64,000 nt of DNA from Phyllostachys edulis (taxonomy: Eukaryota > Streptophyta > Magnoliopsida > Poales > Poaceae). Numbering within the stretch: position 1 is the first letter of the stretch; every line of letters starts with the position of its first letter. Below are positions 45,737 through 57,822 of this stretch, one piece after another. The notes below the pieces were generated by a model, which did no database searches, was not told the origin of the DNA, and saw nothing but the letters and a program-made list of their open reading frames with translations. The DNA is taken from assembly GCA_036346405.1 (NCBI GenBank), contig CM070550.1, positions 12,806,115 through 12,870,114 of the forward strand, given 5' to 3'. The position numbers were made by a program, and so were the translations under genes.

Positions 45737-47775
45737 AACAGTATTCGACCACCTCTTGTTGAAGAGTTCACCGGAGTGCCTGTGCCGTTCGCCATCCTTC
45801 TCCAGTCCCTCTCCCTCTCTCCTTTTCTCTTTGCCCAGGTGAGTTTCTCCGCGCCCTGTTCTCCTTCTGCTCGCACGACCACGTTGCATGGTTGTATCTC
45901 TTTCACAACCACATTGCGTAATCGTGTCCCTTATACGATCACGTTGAGTAGTCGTATTCTCCTTTGGACCTCCTCAGGACCTCCTCCTTTGGACCTCCTC
46001 CTTTGACCTCCTCTTCAGGACCTCCTTCCGAGAGCCCGTTTCTATTTCTGTTCATTTCTCTTGGTTTTACCTTTTTGGTTTTCATTTGGATTTGTTGTAC
46101 TTATTTAGCTCTTTTTGCACGTGTAGATTCTAGCCTCTCCGAAGAGTTCTTGGACCTGACGACCTCTACCGAAGAACCTCAGCTCTACAACGAAGGTAAG
46201 TCGTAGACCTTTGATCATGTTGAACCTAGTTTGCAAAAAGTATATTGTTTTATATCAACAAGCATGGTTATTTGTATAAAAATGGTTTGAAAAATAGCTA
46301 AACACCTACTCGACAGTATGACTCCTTGAATACTTGAGATTGACACGTTGACATGTACCTTTAGACTACCATATGTTGGGTAATCTTAGTTGGACCTCTT
46401 TATTATGCTACCAACATAGGTGCGTATATGGTTTAGACTTGCTTAGTTATGCGTTGGCTCTCGATCTCTTGTTTCAATGATGATAAATTTGACGAAGAGA
46501 TTATGGAATTTTGGCATTGTGTTGCCGTGGCATGTGTTGTCTTGGCATGCGTTGCCCTGGACTGTGTGGCCACTAATAAAATTTGTTGTGTCATGTCCAG
46601 GGTGGTCATTTGGCTGGGTTAACCCCAAAACGTTTTCGCTCGGGCAAGTGATCATGCAGTAAAGGGGGTGTAGGAAGCACACTGGGCTGAGGAGGTCTCG
46701 CCTAAGCAACCACTAAGGTCCTAACCTTGTAAGCCATTGATCCGAGCCATACCGTGCAACCACAAGTCCATTATGGGGTGGACCTGGCCAACTAATTGGC
46801 AATGCTTGATTTGGTTCCGTTGTGGTTGAAGTGTGTAAGACTTGGGATGGACACACACACTTGGCTCAAGAGGGGGCCGGGAAGGTGAAACCTTAGCGAG
46901 CGGAACCGAGTTAAAGCAAAACCTTGTAAAGGCCTTGTCATGTGCTTTAGCCTGCTTACCCAAGGAAGTGAGCAGGGGCATCGACGGGTGCTAGACAAAC
47001 TAGAGAGGTCGTGTCTTGTGGATAAAGCTGTACAATCTCTGCATAGTGTAAATCTATTCGAATAGCCGTGTCATTGGTTATGGACATGCCTGATAATTTC
47101 ATGCAAGGGGTAGACTATCTCAAAATTGTTGGTCTGGGTTGGCTCCGAGTGGTCTGGGTCGTGACCAGGTTGGTCATGAGAGGTCTGGGAAGTGACCAGG
47201 GTGGTCACAGGTTGTTTTCAAAGAAAACTTGTTTACTTATGTATTAGTCTTTCAACTTGTGCTTTGCAATCTACTTACGGTATTTCAAGTCAATATCGCT
47301 TTATGCAAAGTAACCATAAAGACCTCCTTGTCAAGCCTTGCATGAATACTATTTGCATACTTTTCCCTACGGCTTGCTGACTACATTCAAAGTACTCACA
47401 GCTTTGTGCCATCTGGTTGATCAGCAACTGAAGAAGACCACCCAGGGTGCTTCGACCTCTTTAAAGAGGAGGTCTTCGAAGGCCTCTCGTGCTAGGACGT
47501 CCTCCACTCGATTGCCTGTGGGCATGTCGAATGGCCTCCACGTGTTCTTTTGTTTCCACTGTGAGCTCTTTTGTTATAGCCCTGTGCGGTCGACCTCTGT
47601 AAAAAGCTTGGCCATAAGGTCTTCTGCTGTTATTATTGTTAATTTGTTTGCTTCATCTATAGTTGTTGGATGGCTGTGATCATATCGTTGTTGAACTGTG
47701 TGGACTAGTGACTGATCGTGGGACTAGTCCAACTGGCACAGAGGGTCCCTGGGGGTTGCTTACCCGGGGCGTGAC
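45737..47775 (+). mobile_element. Chromovirus 3' LTR, second part
   Basis: Resumes where LTR B ends and aligns with 21950-23899 of the 5' LTR to the terminal GGCGTGAC. The last A of the LTR is missing at the junction with the inverted pol fragment. Unlike the 5' LTR it keeps the segment at about 46950-47020. The shared box lies at 47036-47090. Confidence 0.75.
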
Positions 47776-49329
47776 TGAGGACCAATTGGTAAGCAACTTC
47801 TCCCCGTCTGTCTAAAATTGGGAAACATCCAATGTATCGAGGTGCAAACTTCCCACTTACTCTGAAGCGTTGTATTCCTTTGAGAGGTGAAACCTTTAGA
47901 TACACATGATCTCCTGGAGCAAAAGCTAATTCTCGGCGACGGTTTTCCGCGTAAGTTTTCTGTCTGGACTGAGCTGTTCTGAGCTTTTCTCTTATGGACT
48001 TAACTTGTTCTTCGGCTTCTTTCAAGATATCAGATCCAAGCACTTGTCCTTCTCCTGCTTCTGTCCAATACAAGGGTGTTCTGCACTTTCTTCCGTATAG
48101 GGCTTCAAATGGGGACATGTGCAAACTTACTCAATAGCTATTGCTGTAAGAAAATTCTGCATACGACAACATTCTATCCCAGCTGGTCTGGTTCTCAAGA
48201 GCACAGGCTCTCAACATATCTTCTAGGATCTGGTTTACTCTTTCTGTTTGCCCATCTGTCTCAGGATGGTAAGTTGTGCTGAAATTCAAATTTGTACCCA
48301 AAGCATTGTGCAGCTTTTGCCAAAACCTGGAGGTGAACTGAGATCCTTGATCCGACACGATCTTCTTGGATACTCCATGCTGGCATACTATCTTAGCCAT
48401 GTACAGCTCTGCAAGTCTACCTCCAGAGTACGCGGTCTTAACCGTGATGAAGTGTGCCACATTTGTCAACCGATCTATAACTAACCAGATAGAGTCATAT
48501 CCAGCTTGAGTTCTGGGCAGAATAGCGATAAAGTCCATGCCAATCTCTTCCTACTTCCATTCGAGTATGTTCAAGGGTTGTAGGAGTCCAGCGGGTCTTT
48601 GATGCTCGGCTTTAACTCGCCGACAAACATCACACTGGGCTATATACTCAGCGATCTCGCGCTTCATTCTAGGCCACCAGTACATTTCCTTGAGGTCTTC
48701 ATACATCTTAGTGCTCCCGAGATGGATAGAGTACAAAGTCTCATGAGTTTCTTTGAGTATCAACTACTTGAGCTCTCCCTGGTCTGGTACACAAATGCGC
48801 TTATCAAACCAGATGGTTCCTTGCTCATCTTCGGAAAATCTTGGGAATGCACCCTTCTTCATGTTTCTTTTGATCTCCAAGACGTGTGCGTCTTCTCTTT
48901 GGGCTTTTCAGATCTGGTCTTGGACGGTTGGTTGCATTTGTAAAGCAGTTAGGTAACCTTCTTCAACCAATTCCAGCTTGAGCTTTTGAAATTCCTCGTA
49001 CAGTGCGGGCTGACCTTCCTTGATCATTAAAGTATTGCAGTAGACCTTTCCCGGGTGGTAATAGATTCCCAAGCTGTAGTATTTGATCAACTCCAACCAT
49101 CTTCTTTGCCTCATGTTGAGATCAGCTTGCGTGAAAATGTACTTCAAGCTTTTATGGTCGGTGTAGACTTCACAGTGATTACCAGTGAGGTAATGGCGCC
49201 AAATCTTCAAAGCATGCACTACGGCAGCCAATTCTAGGTCATGAGTGGGGTAATTGACCTCATGAGGTTTTAACTGACGGGAAGCATAAGCTACTACCTT
49301 CCTTTCCTACATTAGGACACATCCAAGAC
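47776..49329 (-). pseudogene. Second chromovirus pol fragment, minus strand
   Basis: Minus-strand copy of the region matching 39390 to about 40960: RNase H end (HALKIWRHYLTGNHCEVYTDHKS), integrase zinc finger (CDVCRRVKAEHQRP), integrase core (KKIVSDQGSQFTSRFW, DGQTERVNQ) and the post-core region (ALYGRKCRTPLYWTE ... RRGEVAYQL). It is open at most positions where the plus copy has stops but has its own (TAG near 48552, TGA near 48131). It is cut on the right by the Copia LTR at 49330 and on the left joined to an LTR end pointing the wrong way for an intact element. Confidence 0.8.
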
Positions 49330-49439
49330 TGTGGATATCATGTGGAAATACTCATGATCTTAGGTAATGAGACAATTGGCAATAGCATTTGAGTTTTGTT
49401 GAATTTCGAGTTTTCAGCAAGTGTCAGGATTTTCGGTAG

Positions 49440-49680
49440 AACCGGCGTTTAAAGGGCGGTACGACCGCTGAACGGTACGACCGTAAGTTGTGTGGCGATA
49501 GTATCGGATCGCGGTTATACCGATTGGTAGATGGCGGTTGCTTAATTCCAGAGAAGATGTTTTGGGGGAGTTCTGGTCTTCATTGAGAAGCGGTACGACC
49601 GACGTTTTTGGAGCGATACGACCGCAGTGCGGTAGTACCGCTGGTAACATGGTGGTTGTACCGATTGTGTTGCGATTGTC
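49440..49680 (+). promoter_or_regulatory. Cluster of CGGTACGACCG palindromic motifs in U3
   Basis: At least seven variants (CGGTACGACCG, GCGGTTATACCG, GCGATACGACCGC, GCGGTAGTACCGC, GTGGTTGTACC) within 240 bp. Sirevirus LTRs are known for such palindromes in their regulatory region. Confidence 0.6.
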
Positions 49681-50345
49681 GGCCATTTTGGAGTTTTGGC
49701 TTTGGGATAGGTCAAGTTTATGAGCTTCAGTGCATATGTGTTGTATGATGCATGTTTTGGCTAATGTGGGTCAAGTTGTGAAGAACTTGTTTCCGGAATC
49801 GATTTCTTTGTCTATTGTTGTGCAGGACGCTTGGAGGTCAATGACGGTCAACGGCGAGGATGATCGGGACTAAGCTTGGAGAGCTGAGATTCAGAACGAT
49901 CAAGGATGCCGGGTGAGGTCTATGGACTCAAGCATGGCGTAAAATAGACAAAGGTGACCGAACGGGCAGTTCGGTGCGACGGGTTGGATCAAGTGGTGCG
50001 GGAGTCAGTGCAAGTGCCTTGGTGGTTCTGGTGGGATCCGGACGGGAGAGACTTGCCGACATGATGGGAGCCGTTGATCAACCTACACGTGGCAAAGCAG
50101 GCGATTGTTCACCAAGATTGGACTCGATCTTCGGAGAAGGATCAAGAAGGGGTATTTTGGTAATTTCACCAATACCACCTTGGTAACGTTTTGGCTAAAC
50201 CATGGCGTGAGTTGACGCATGGAGAAGTGGTTTAGGTTAAGAGAAAGTGAAGACGACGCTGTAAAACGAGTGCGTGAGTTAACCCATTTGTTAGTGGGCT
50301 TAACGGGTGCCCAATGGGTATAGTCTTCTAGAAGCTAGGGCTCAC

Positions 50346-50353
50346 TATAAATA
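50346..50353 (+). promoter_or_regulatory. TATA box of the Copia LTR
   Basis: TATAAATA in CTCACTATAAATAGAGAGGG. Confidence 0.7.
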
Positions 50354-51209
50354 GAGAGGGTGTGCTGTCCAGCAGCCCTCAAGCCTTCATTTGCAAACCC
50401 TAGTTGGTGTCTTAGGGTTTTGGAGAGAAAAGTGAGGTTCTAGGGTTCAAGAGAGATGATGTGATTGTGTGCTCTTGAGTAAGCTCTTGTCCTCCAGGTT
50501 GGAGTGGCTGTAAACATCCATCAAACACGAATCAATCCAAACAAGATTATCAAAGATGAGTTTATCCTTTGTTCTTGCTTTCTTTCTTTGATGATTTTGT
50601 GTTTTTGATGTCTTGTTGGTTTTACCTCGAGCACTTGTTGTGATCTAGCTTGCTGTGACATGTGGGAGTGCATCTAAGATCATCTTGATCATTCTTTACC
50701 CACGAGCAAGGTTTAGATCATGTTTAGGTTTGAAACTCGGTTTTGAAACCTTCTTCGTTCAATTCGAGAAAGGTAGGAACTTTGACGTGGATCTAGTCAA
50801 TCTTTACTTGGAATAGGTTCCTAACCTCCATAGGAAGGTGTGTTTCAAATCTCGTAGAGTTTGGCCAAGCGGTTCAAAAGTTGTGCTAATTTTAGTTTTC
50901 ATCGTCGGGCTGTTCCAGGGAAATTGGTACAACGGCTCGTTTGCCTACGGTTGTACCGAACATTGGTACAACTGCCCGTTTGCCTGTGGTCGTACCGATT
51001 TCCCTGATTTCTTCAGCACTTCCTCGATTTTGTTTGTTGAGCTTTGGGGGTTAGGAGTGGATTCAACACAAGACTTCCTCTATGCTTAATCATTGATCTT
51101 CATATCTCTCATAGCTATTGAAGTGATTTACAAGTTGAACCCATTCAAAGTGAAAAATTGTTTGAGCTCCTATTCACCCCCCCTCTAGTCGTCTTTTCGG
51201 TCCTACAAT

Positions 51210-51221
51210 TGGTATCAGAGC
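51210..51221 (+). other. Primer-binding site (initiator tRNA-Met)
   Basis: TGGTATCAGAGC two bases after the LTR end. Confidence 0.85.
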
Positions 51222-51263
51222 TCTGTTAGCTCTTCTCATAGATCTTAACCGGTCTTTGGAGCC

Positions 51264-53987
51264 ATAGCGACTGACAAGTATTCAACCAAACCACCTGTTT
51301 TTGATGGAGTTGATTTTGCTTACTGGAAGGCATGCATGCATGCCTACATCGAGGCTCAAGGGCACGCTATTTGGCTTAAGGTCAACAATCCATATGTCGT
51401 GCCAGCCAATGACGATGCGATCACTCTAGATGTTGAGGCAAATAGCAAAGCTTGAAATTTTCTGATCCAAGGCCTTAGTCGATCTGAATTTGAGCGTGTT
51501 GCTCATTTAAGGTCTACTCATGAGATCTGAAGGACTCTCTGTGATTACCACGAGGGCTCTATTGCGATCAAGGAAGTGAGACAGAACCAGCTCAAGAAAG
51601 AATACTCAAAGATCGAGCAAAGGCCTGGTGAGTCTTTAGATGAGCTGTGGGGGAGGTTCTCAAAGATCCTTCATGATTTACGTGTTGTTGATCTTGTATT
51701 CACTGAATCTGAAAATGCACGTCAGCTTTTGGGTGTTCTTGATGTGAAGGTCTGAAGGATGAAGATCACTTCCATCAATGACAATACTGTCATGAGTGAG
51801 CTTACCATGGATAAGCTCTACTCGAGGTTGAAGACGCATAAGATTGACTTTATCTCGCGTCTCCCCAAGATAGAGTCGATGGCTTTAGTGGTCGACCCAT
51901 CTAAGGGTAGCTCATCTGATTCTTTGGATTTTGGCTCATCTGGTTTTTCTTTGTCCGCTTTGCATTCTTTGAGTGATGAGCAGCTAGAGAAGCTACCTGA
52001 GGATGATTTAGCCCTCCTATCCATAAATTCTTGAGAGTCTACAACAAAGTGAGGAACAGAAGGAGAAGTGGTCCTGTCACTTGCTTTGAGTGTGGTGAGC
52101 CAAACCACATTCGCTCCAAGTGCCGCAAGCTGAAGGGAAAGATGGAGAAGGACTCTCGGAGGCGTCCTCAAGCTAAGGATGCAAAAGCCAAGAAGCCCAA
52201 CTATCGCAAATTCGTTAGCCGGGTCCTTGCCGCTCTTAAGAGTGTTGATATGAGCGATGTGGACTCGGGGACGGAGGACGACGAGGATGACTCTCATGGC
52301 AAGAAGAAGGCCCAGGACTTCACCGGCATGTGCTTCATGGCCAGGGACAGCCACGACGTCGACTCCTCCAATGACGACGACCCTTTCAGCGACCCTGATG
52401 AGGTATGTCCCTCACTTGCTGATATAAAACGTGCTTTGGTCATTGCTGAACAAAAATTGAAAAGGCAAGCTAAAATGATTAAGAGACAGGACACCAATGA
52501 TTGATAACTTGAACCTAGAAGTTGTTATGCTCAAATCCATTAATCCTGTTGATGTCTGTGATTCTTGTTCTAGCTTGCATAATGAACTGACCAATCTAAA
52601 ATCTGCTCATTCTTCTGTTGCGAATCAACTGAAAGATGCTCTTGATGAACTAGAATCTCTCAAGTCTAGTCCTGCTTGCATGAATACCATTGCTTTAGAT
52701 GTGACGCTATAGATGCTATCCTTTGCCTTCTTTGAAATTGTGCTTTGCTTGAATTAAAATTGGATAGCGCTACAAAAGAATTGATGAAATTTAATGCTAG
52801 TCACATTTGCTCTCATTGTGAGGATAATAAGATTAAAATAAAAGAAATGACTGAACTGGTTCTTCATTCTAAAGCTGCATCATGTGAAAATTGCCTTAAA
52901 CTCACAATGGAGAATGAAACTCTAAACAAGACTCTAGAGGAGAAAGCTAAAATTGAACAATCCATGTCCATGCTGCATCCAAGAAAGTTGTTGATTCTGC
53001 TCCCTTGTGCTTTTTGTACTGAAGTTGGAACAAATTTAGATGAGATACAAGAGGCGTTTAGAGTCAAATTCAAAGAGCAAGTGAGTAGGATTGAGAATAC
53101 TTCTTGTGTGTCTTGTGAGGCTTTAAGGGTTGAGGTAGCTCTTGTTAAAGAAAAGCTTGCTAGGACAATCAAGTCAAATATGTGTGTCACCTGTAAGGAC
53201 CTAGCCAAAGAAAATGATTACCTCAAAAAGACCCTTGAGAGATTTTCTAATGGGAAGAAGAACCTCAACATGATCCTCGACCAATCTAAGGTGAGTGTGA
53301 AGAAAAGTGGCCTAGGATTTAATTCCCTAGAACATTCCAAAAACCATCCACCTAAGTTTGTGAGAGCTGTTGAGAGTGGTATGTTTGAGGTAGAACCTTC
53401 TGACCCATCTAAGGTAGTCTTTAGATCTGCAGGTTTTGCCCAAACCCCTTCAAGCAAGACAGGTGCTTCTACTTCATCAGGTCAAACCTCTCAAAAGGTC
53501 AAGTACCATTGCACCTTCTGCAAGAAGGATGACCACATCATTGAGTTCTGCTTTCGTAGAGCCAAGATTGAGAGGAAGGAGAGGATGAGTGCTTTGAGGT
53601 CCATTAGAGGAGTTCCTTCACCTGTTATAGTCTCTAGAGCCAGGTAGCCTGTCGTTCATGCTAGACATAAGCCTAGGTTTGTAGATGACTTCTTTGACTC
53701 TTTTGGTGGCTCTAAGCAGCATTTTGGTTTAGGGTATCGTGAGGAGAGACCACGGGTAGCATCTAGACAGGGGGAGTACCGACCTTTTGGTAGGTTGATT
53801 CGGAGAGGTCTAGGTGGTCCTCGTGTGCATTCTTATGATTATTCCTCTAACCATTTTATTGCTACTTCTACTGCTTTGCCTAAACATCGTATGACTCAGT
53901 ACTGGATTCCCAGGTCTTTTATCATTAACCCCAGTACCGAGGCACATATGTTTTCTGCTTGTGCTCTGTAAGTCCGTCGTGCGAGGA
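51264..53987 (+). pseudogene. SIRE-lineage Copia gag, broken
   Basis: Coding begins at an ATA (51264) where the family has its ATG, followed by TDKYSTKPPVFDGVDFAYW. Stops at about 51453, 51528 and 51753 and frame changes near 52030, 52500 and 52730 disrupt it. The gag core (QLKKEYSKIEQRPGESLDEL) is followed by a CCHC zinc knuckle CFECGEPNHIRSKC (about 52081), an acidic D/E/S stretch (52255-52400), then a long coiled coil punctuated by CxxC pairs (52557-53190), and a second knuckle CTFCKKDDHIIEFC (about 53512). The long gag with coiled coil is typical of Sireviruses; gag packages the RNA. The region from 53650 to 53987 is a variable R/H-rich linker. Confidence 0.8.
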
Positions 53988-54518
53988 AGGAGGACATATG
54001 GCTTGTTGACTCCGGGTGTTCTCGACACATGACTGGAGATTCTAGATGGTTCTCCTCCCTCACACGTGCATCCGGTAATGAATTGATTACATTTGGGGAT
54101 GCTTCTACTGGGACCGTGACAGCCAAGGGCACAGTGCGCTTCAACAACAAGTTCATGCTTAAGGACGTCGCTTTGGTAAGTAAGCTGAGGTATAATTTGC
54201 TATATGTTTCTCAGCTTCTTGATGAAGGTCTGGAAGTGAGGTTCAAGAGCGGTGAGTGTAGAGTTCTAGACTCCTCGAGTGAGTATGCCTTTGGGATTTC
54301 TAGGTTTGAGAAGATCTTTTGTGCTGATTTCAGTGTCTCTTCTTCTTCTAGTCCTAGATGTCTTGTGGCTTCTGACTCTCATGATCTAGTTTTGTGGCAT
54401 CGTAGACTTGGACACATAGGTTTTGACCATTTGACCAAGATCAGTAGCAAGGATTTGATTAGAGGTTTGCCTAGACTTAAGCCTGTTAGAGACCTTGTGT
54501 GCACTCCCTGTAGACATG
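53988..54518 (+). pseudogene. Copia protease and pre-integrase zinc finger
   Basis: Aspartic protease active-site segment WLVDSGCSRHMTG near 54000, then LPVDVAL-like ALVSKLRYNLLYVSQLLDEG and the GAG-pre-integrase domain. The HHCC finger (LWHRRLGHIGFDH ... CTPCRHGK, about 54390-54518) is interrupted right after the second Cys pair by solo LTR C. The polyprotein resumes in frame with the family order at 57823. Confidence 0.85.
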
Positions 54519-54523
54519 GTAAG
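54519..54523. repeat. Target-site duplication GTAAG, left
   Basis: Matches 57818-57822. Confidence 0.85.
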
Positions 54524-57500
54524 TGTAACAGCCCAAAATTTCAATTTCAGAGAAAATTTAAAACTATTTATTTTTGTGAAAATTCTGAAATTTTTAAAAC
54601 TTTTTCTTAATTAGTTAAGGCTAAAATAAATTTAACTACAAAATCTATTATCAAGTTTAAGTTGGAAATAATTTTATTAAGTATAAAATGTCTCTAATAA
54701 TTTATGAGAATTTTTCTAGAATTTTTGGAATTATTTTGCTATATTCTAAAGTCGAAATGAATTAAACTGAATATTTAAAATAGAAAATGAAAAGAAAATC
54801 GGAAAACAGCAATTGGGCGAAACTTGGCTCGGCCCATTTACTCCTACTTGCACACGCATACGCTGCCAAGCCCACCCACACAAAGACCGCCTTTCATCCC
54901 GCTACCCTTTCTCAGGCAGTCAGATGTGCATCGGACGGCCACGACACGCCACGCCGCACACTCTCTAGCCACCCGATGCAAATCCAACGCTCCGCCCGTT
55001 TTCTTCTCCCCGTCTTCTTCTACCTCCAGCCCGCACGCACCGCCGCCATTGCCGCCCTTCGTAAAGCTCTTAAGCGCGCCATTTATGCCTCATTACTTCA
55101 CGCGATAAATGCGCATTCAAATCCACGTATCTCTCGCTTCCATTCCGTCCGTTTTCCCTCTCTTTAACCCTCTTTATTCTCCACTTCGCCGCCGCCATTG
55201 AAGCCGCTACACGATCTCCGTCTCATCGCTTTGCCGGCCCCTATAAAAGGGAGCCTCGGGAGCGCCTCCATTTCCACAACACATCGCCACCACTCACATC
55301 TTCCCTCCTCCTCTGTGAAGCCCCAATTTTAGAGTTCTTCGCCGGCGGGAAGAATTGGTTTCTTCTTCAATTCCGGCCTCGCCAGTGACGCTCCGGCCTC
55401 GTTGAGTACGTCTACGACATCGTCACAGCTTCGCGACACTCGTGCGTGCATCCGTTTTGTCGGAGACCCTCGGGAGCATCCTCGTCGTCGCAAGCTCACC
55501 GCCGCCGCCGCATTTTTACTCGCCGCCGATCATTCCGTCGTCCCCTTGCACTACCACGGTGAGCACCGTGCTCGTCACATTCCCCTCTTTCTCCTCGTGC
55601 TCTCGCCGGAGATCAATTCACCGTCGTTCGCCGGCGAGCCTAGGGCCCAGTGCGCCGCCCCCGTCCGGTCACCACCGTGGCGCCACCTCATCTCCACGCA
55701 ACCGCCACGTCACCACACTGCTTGCGTGGCGCTTAGTCGGCGGCGTGCGTGTACAGGTTCACCAATTTCCGATCCATTGGTTGGGTAGAATTGGTCTCTG
55801 AGTGGGCCGAGCCTATGACACACAGGCCCACTTGTCGAAATTATTCTAATTCATTTAAATCGAAAAATCATCGCTGACGTCATCATGCGCAATATTTAGA
55901 ATTTCCTTTAGGAGAATAATTCGGGAAATTGATTTAAATAACATTTAGGGTTAAAATTTGTAAAATTCATAACTTTTGCATTATAACTCCAAATTAGATG
56001 ATTCAAGTTGCTAAAATTTTAGAAAATTATTGTCTAACTAAATAAAATATAATAATTCAATTTAGAGTTCATTTTAGTTCTGTTTTAGAATTTAGAATTC
56101 TTTTAAATATCAAATTTAGGTTAAAATTTATAAAATTCATAATAATTGAATCCTAACTCCAAATTTAGTGAAACAAATTTCTAAAATTTTATAATTTGAT
56201 TATCTAGCTCAATAAAATAAAATTATTATATTTAGACTTGGTTTATTTTGTATTTCTGAATTTTGTTTGAATTTTATTTGATTTGCCTTATTTTCACGTT
56301 TAGACTTTGGCGATTAGGGAATTAGATACTTCTCAAGACTTAGATTTTCGATCGCAACGAAGGCAAGTTATACTTTGACCATTTTGCCCTATTATTTTAA
56401 AGTTAATTAAATTCAGTTTTTAAATTATTAAATGCATGCATAATTTTATTCAAGTATTTCAAATTCTGTTTAAATAATTAGTTATTCCTATTATCCTTGT
56501 ATGCCAAATTTTGGATGTTGCCTTGACATTCCTTTGTCACCTTAGATAAATTATTATGTTTAATAATCAAATGCTTATAAATACTTAGACCATGATTTAT
56601 GTTTTTGGGAGAATTTTAGCCAACTCAATAAAATTTGTTTGAAAATTAAAACTATGGTATTGTTTTACCATAGAGAATTTGTAAAGATGGTTTTATAGAA
56701 ATAAAATCAAAAGGGTTTGGACTTGGCGAAAAGGATGAATGGTGGAGTGCGAGTTTATGCACGGCTTAGTCTGGTTAAGATTAAGACCCGGTTTAAATTG
56801 AATAGCGCCCAAGTCAATTGAGGACCGGTCTTTGGCGCATTTTGTTATGCCTTATCGTACAACCACATGTCTGTATGGGCAGGACTGCTAAATAATTTGT
56901 AATACCTCTTAGTTATTTGTGCTATGTTGTATGTATGGGTGTCGGGTGAAGACAGTTTTCCCATCTGGCGCAAGAGGGGTTTTGGAGGACTGTCGGTCAA
57001 TGGAAGCGAAACCTTAGCGGGCACAAGTACTTTGAGGTAGAACATTATAACGACCTTGTGATGTTTGCTCTGTCACGCCTTAGGAAGCGTGGATTGGCCG
57101 ACACAAAGAGTATAATATCTCGTGTGGGTAAGTTGTACAAACTCTGCGAGTAGAAACTATTGAATAACAGGCGTCATGATCATGGACATGCTAGCAAAGC
57201 CACTCGAGTTAGATTTGTTTTGGTTTTAAAATGATTTCAACAGATAATTTCAGGATGGATAGTCACGTGGGAAAATTAGGCGGGTAGCCATTGTGATTGG
57301 AGGATATCCATCATCTTTTATGGAGGTTATCCACAATAAACTATTGTTATTTAGAATGGTGATTTAGATTATTGTATAAAATGGCTTTGTAATCTAATAT
57401 GATTATTTAAATTAAAAGCTATTTGCTTTCATAAAATAACCTTGCCAAGTATCCTTTGTCTACCTTATGCATGCATATCAATTCCATATTGGGTGTAACT

Positions 57501-57817
57501 TGCGAGCACGGTAGTAGTGCTCACTCTTCTTGAATAATCTTTATTAGAGAAGATATCTATCAAGGCGGTGAGGATCTTGGCGCTTAGGTTGCGCCCCGCA
57601 GCGATTACTGTGGCGAATCGTTGGGTCTACTACTACTATTACGCTTCATTGTGTTTTACTTTATTTGGCCTCGGGCCCTTTGTAATAAACTCTGAATAAA
57701 TATTAATAAAATCGTGATATGTTTTGATTATCACTTTTGTTTGATTGTGTACATTAGCTATCCTGGACTAATGTATGAACACAGAGAATTCGGGATCCTT
57801 CGCTCCCGAGTTCGACA
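54524..57817 (+). mobile_element. Solo LTR C (3.29 kb, chromovirus-type)
   Basis: Starts TGTAACAGCCCAAAATTTC and ends CCCGAGTTCGACA, with exact 5-bp duplication GTAAG on both sides and no internal coding region. It has the same layout as LTR B: AT-rich U3, GC-rich segment with TATAAAAGG near 55243, AT-rich U5 and the late box (57141-57190). It disrupts the Copia integrase zinc finger. Confidence 0.9.
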
Positions 57818-57822
57818 GTAAG
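57818..57822. repeat. Target-site duplication GTAAG, right
   Basis: Matches 54519-54523. Confidence 0.85.

Larger units (their letters stand above)
49330..51207 (+). mobile_element. SIRE-lineage Copia 5' LTR
   Basis: Starts TGTGGATATCATGTGG exactly where homology of the minus-strand pol fragment stops (after AAGAC) and ends TTTTCGGTCCTACA two bases before a tRNA-Met primer-binding site. Length is 1878 bp. A TATA box (TATAAATA) is at 50346-50353. The U3 (about 49440-49680) is crowded with CGGTACGACCG-like motifs, and similar ones (GGTACAAC...GTTGTACC) recur at about 50925-51000. Confidence 0.85.
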
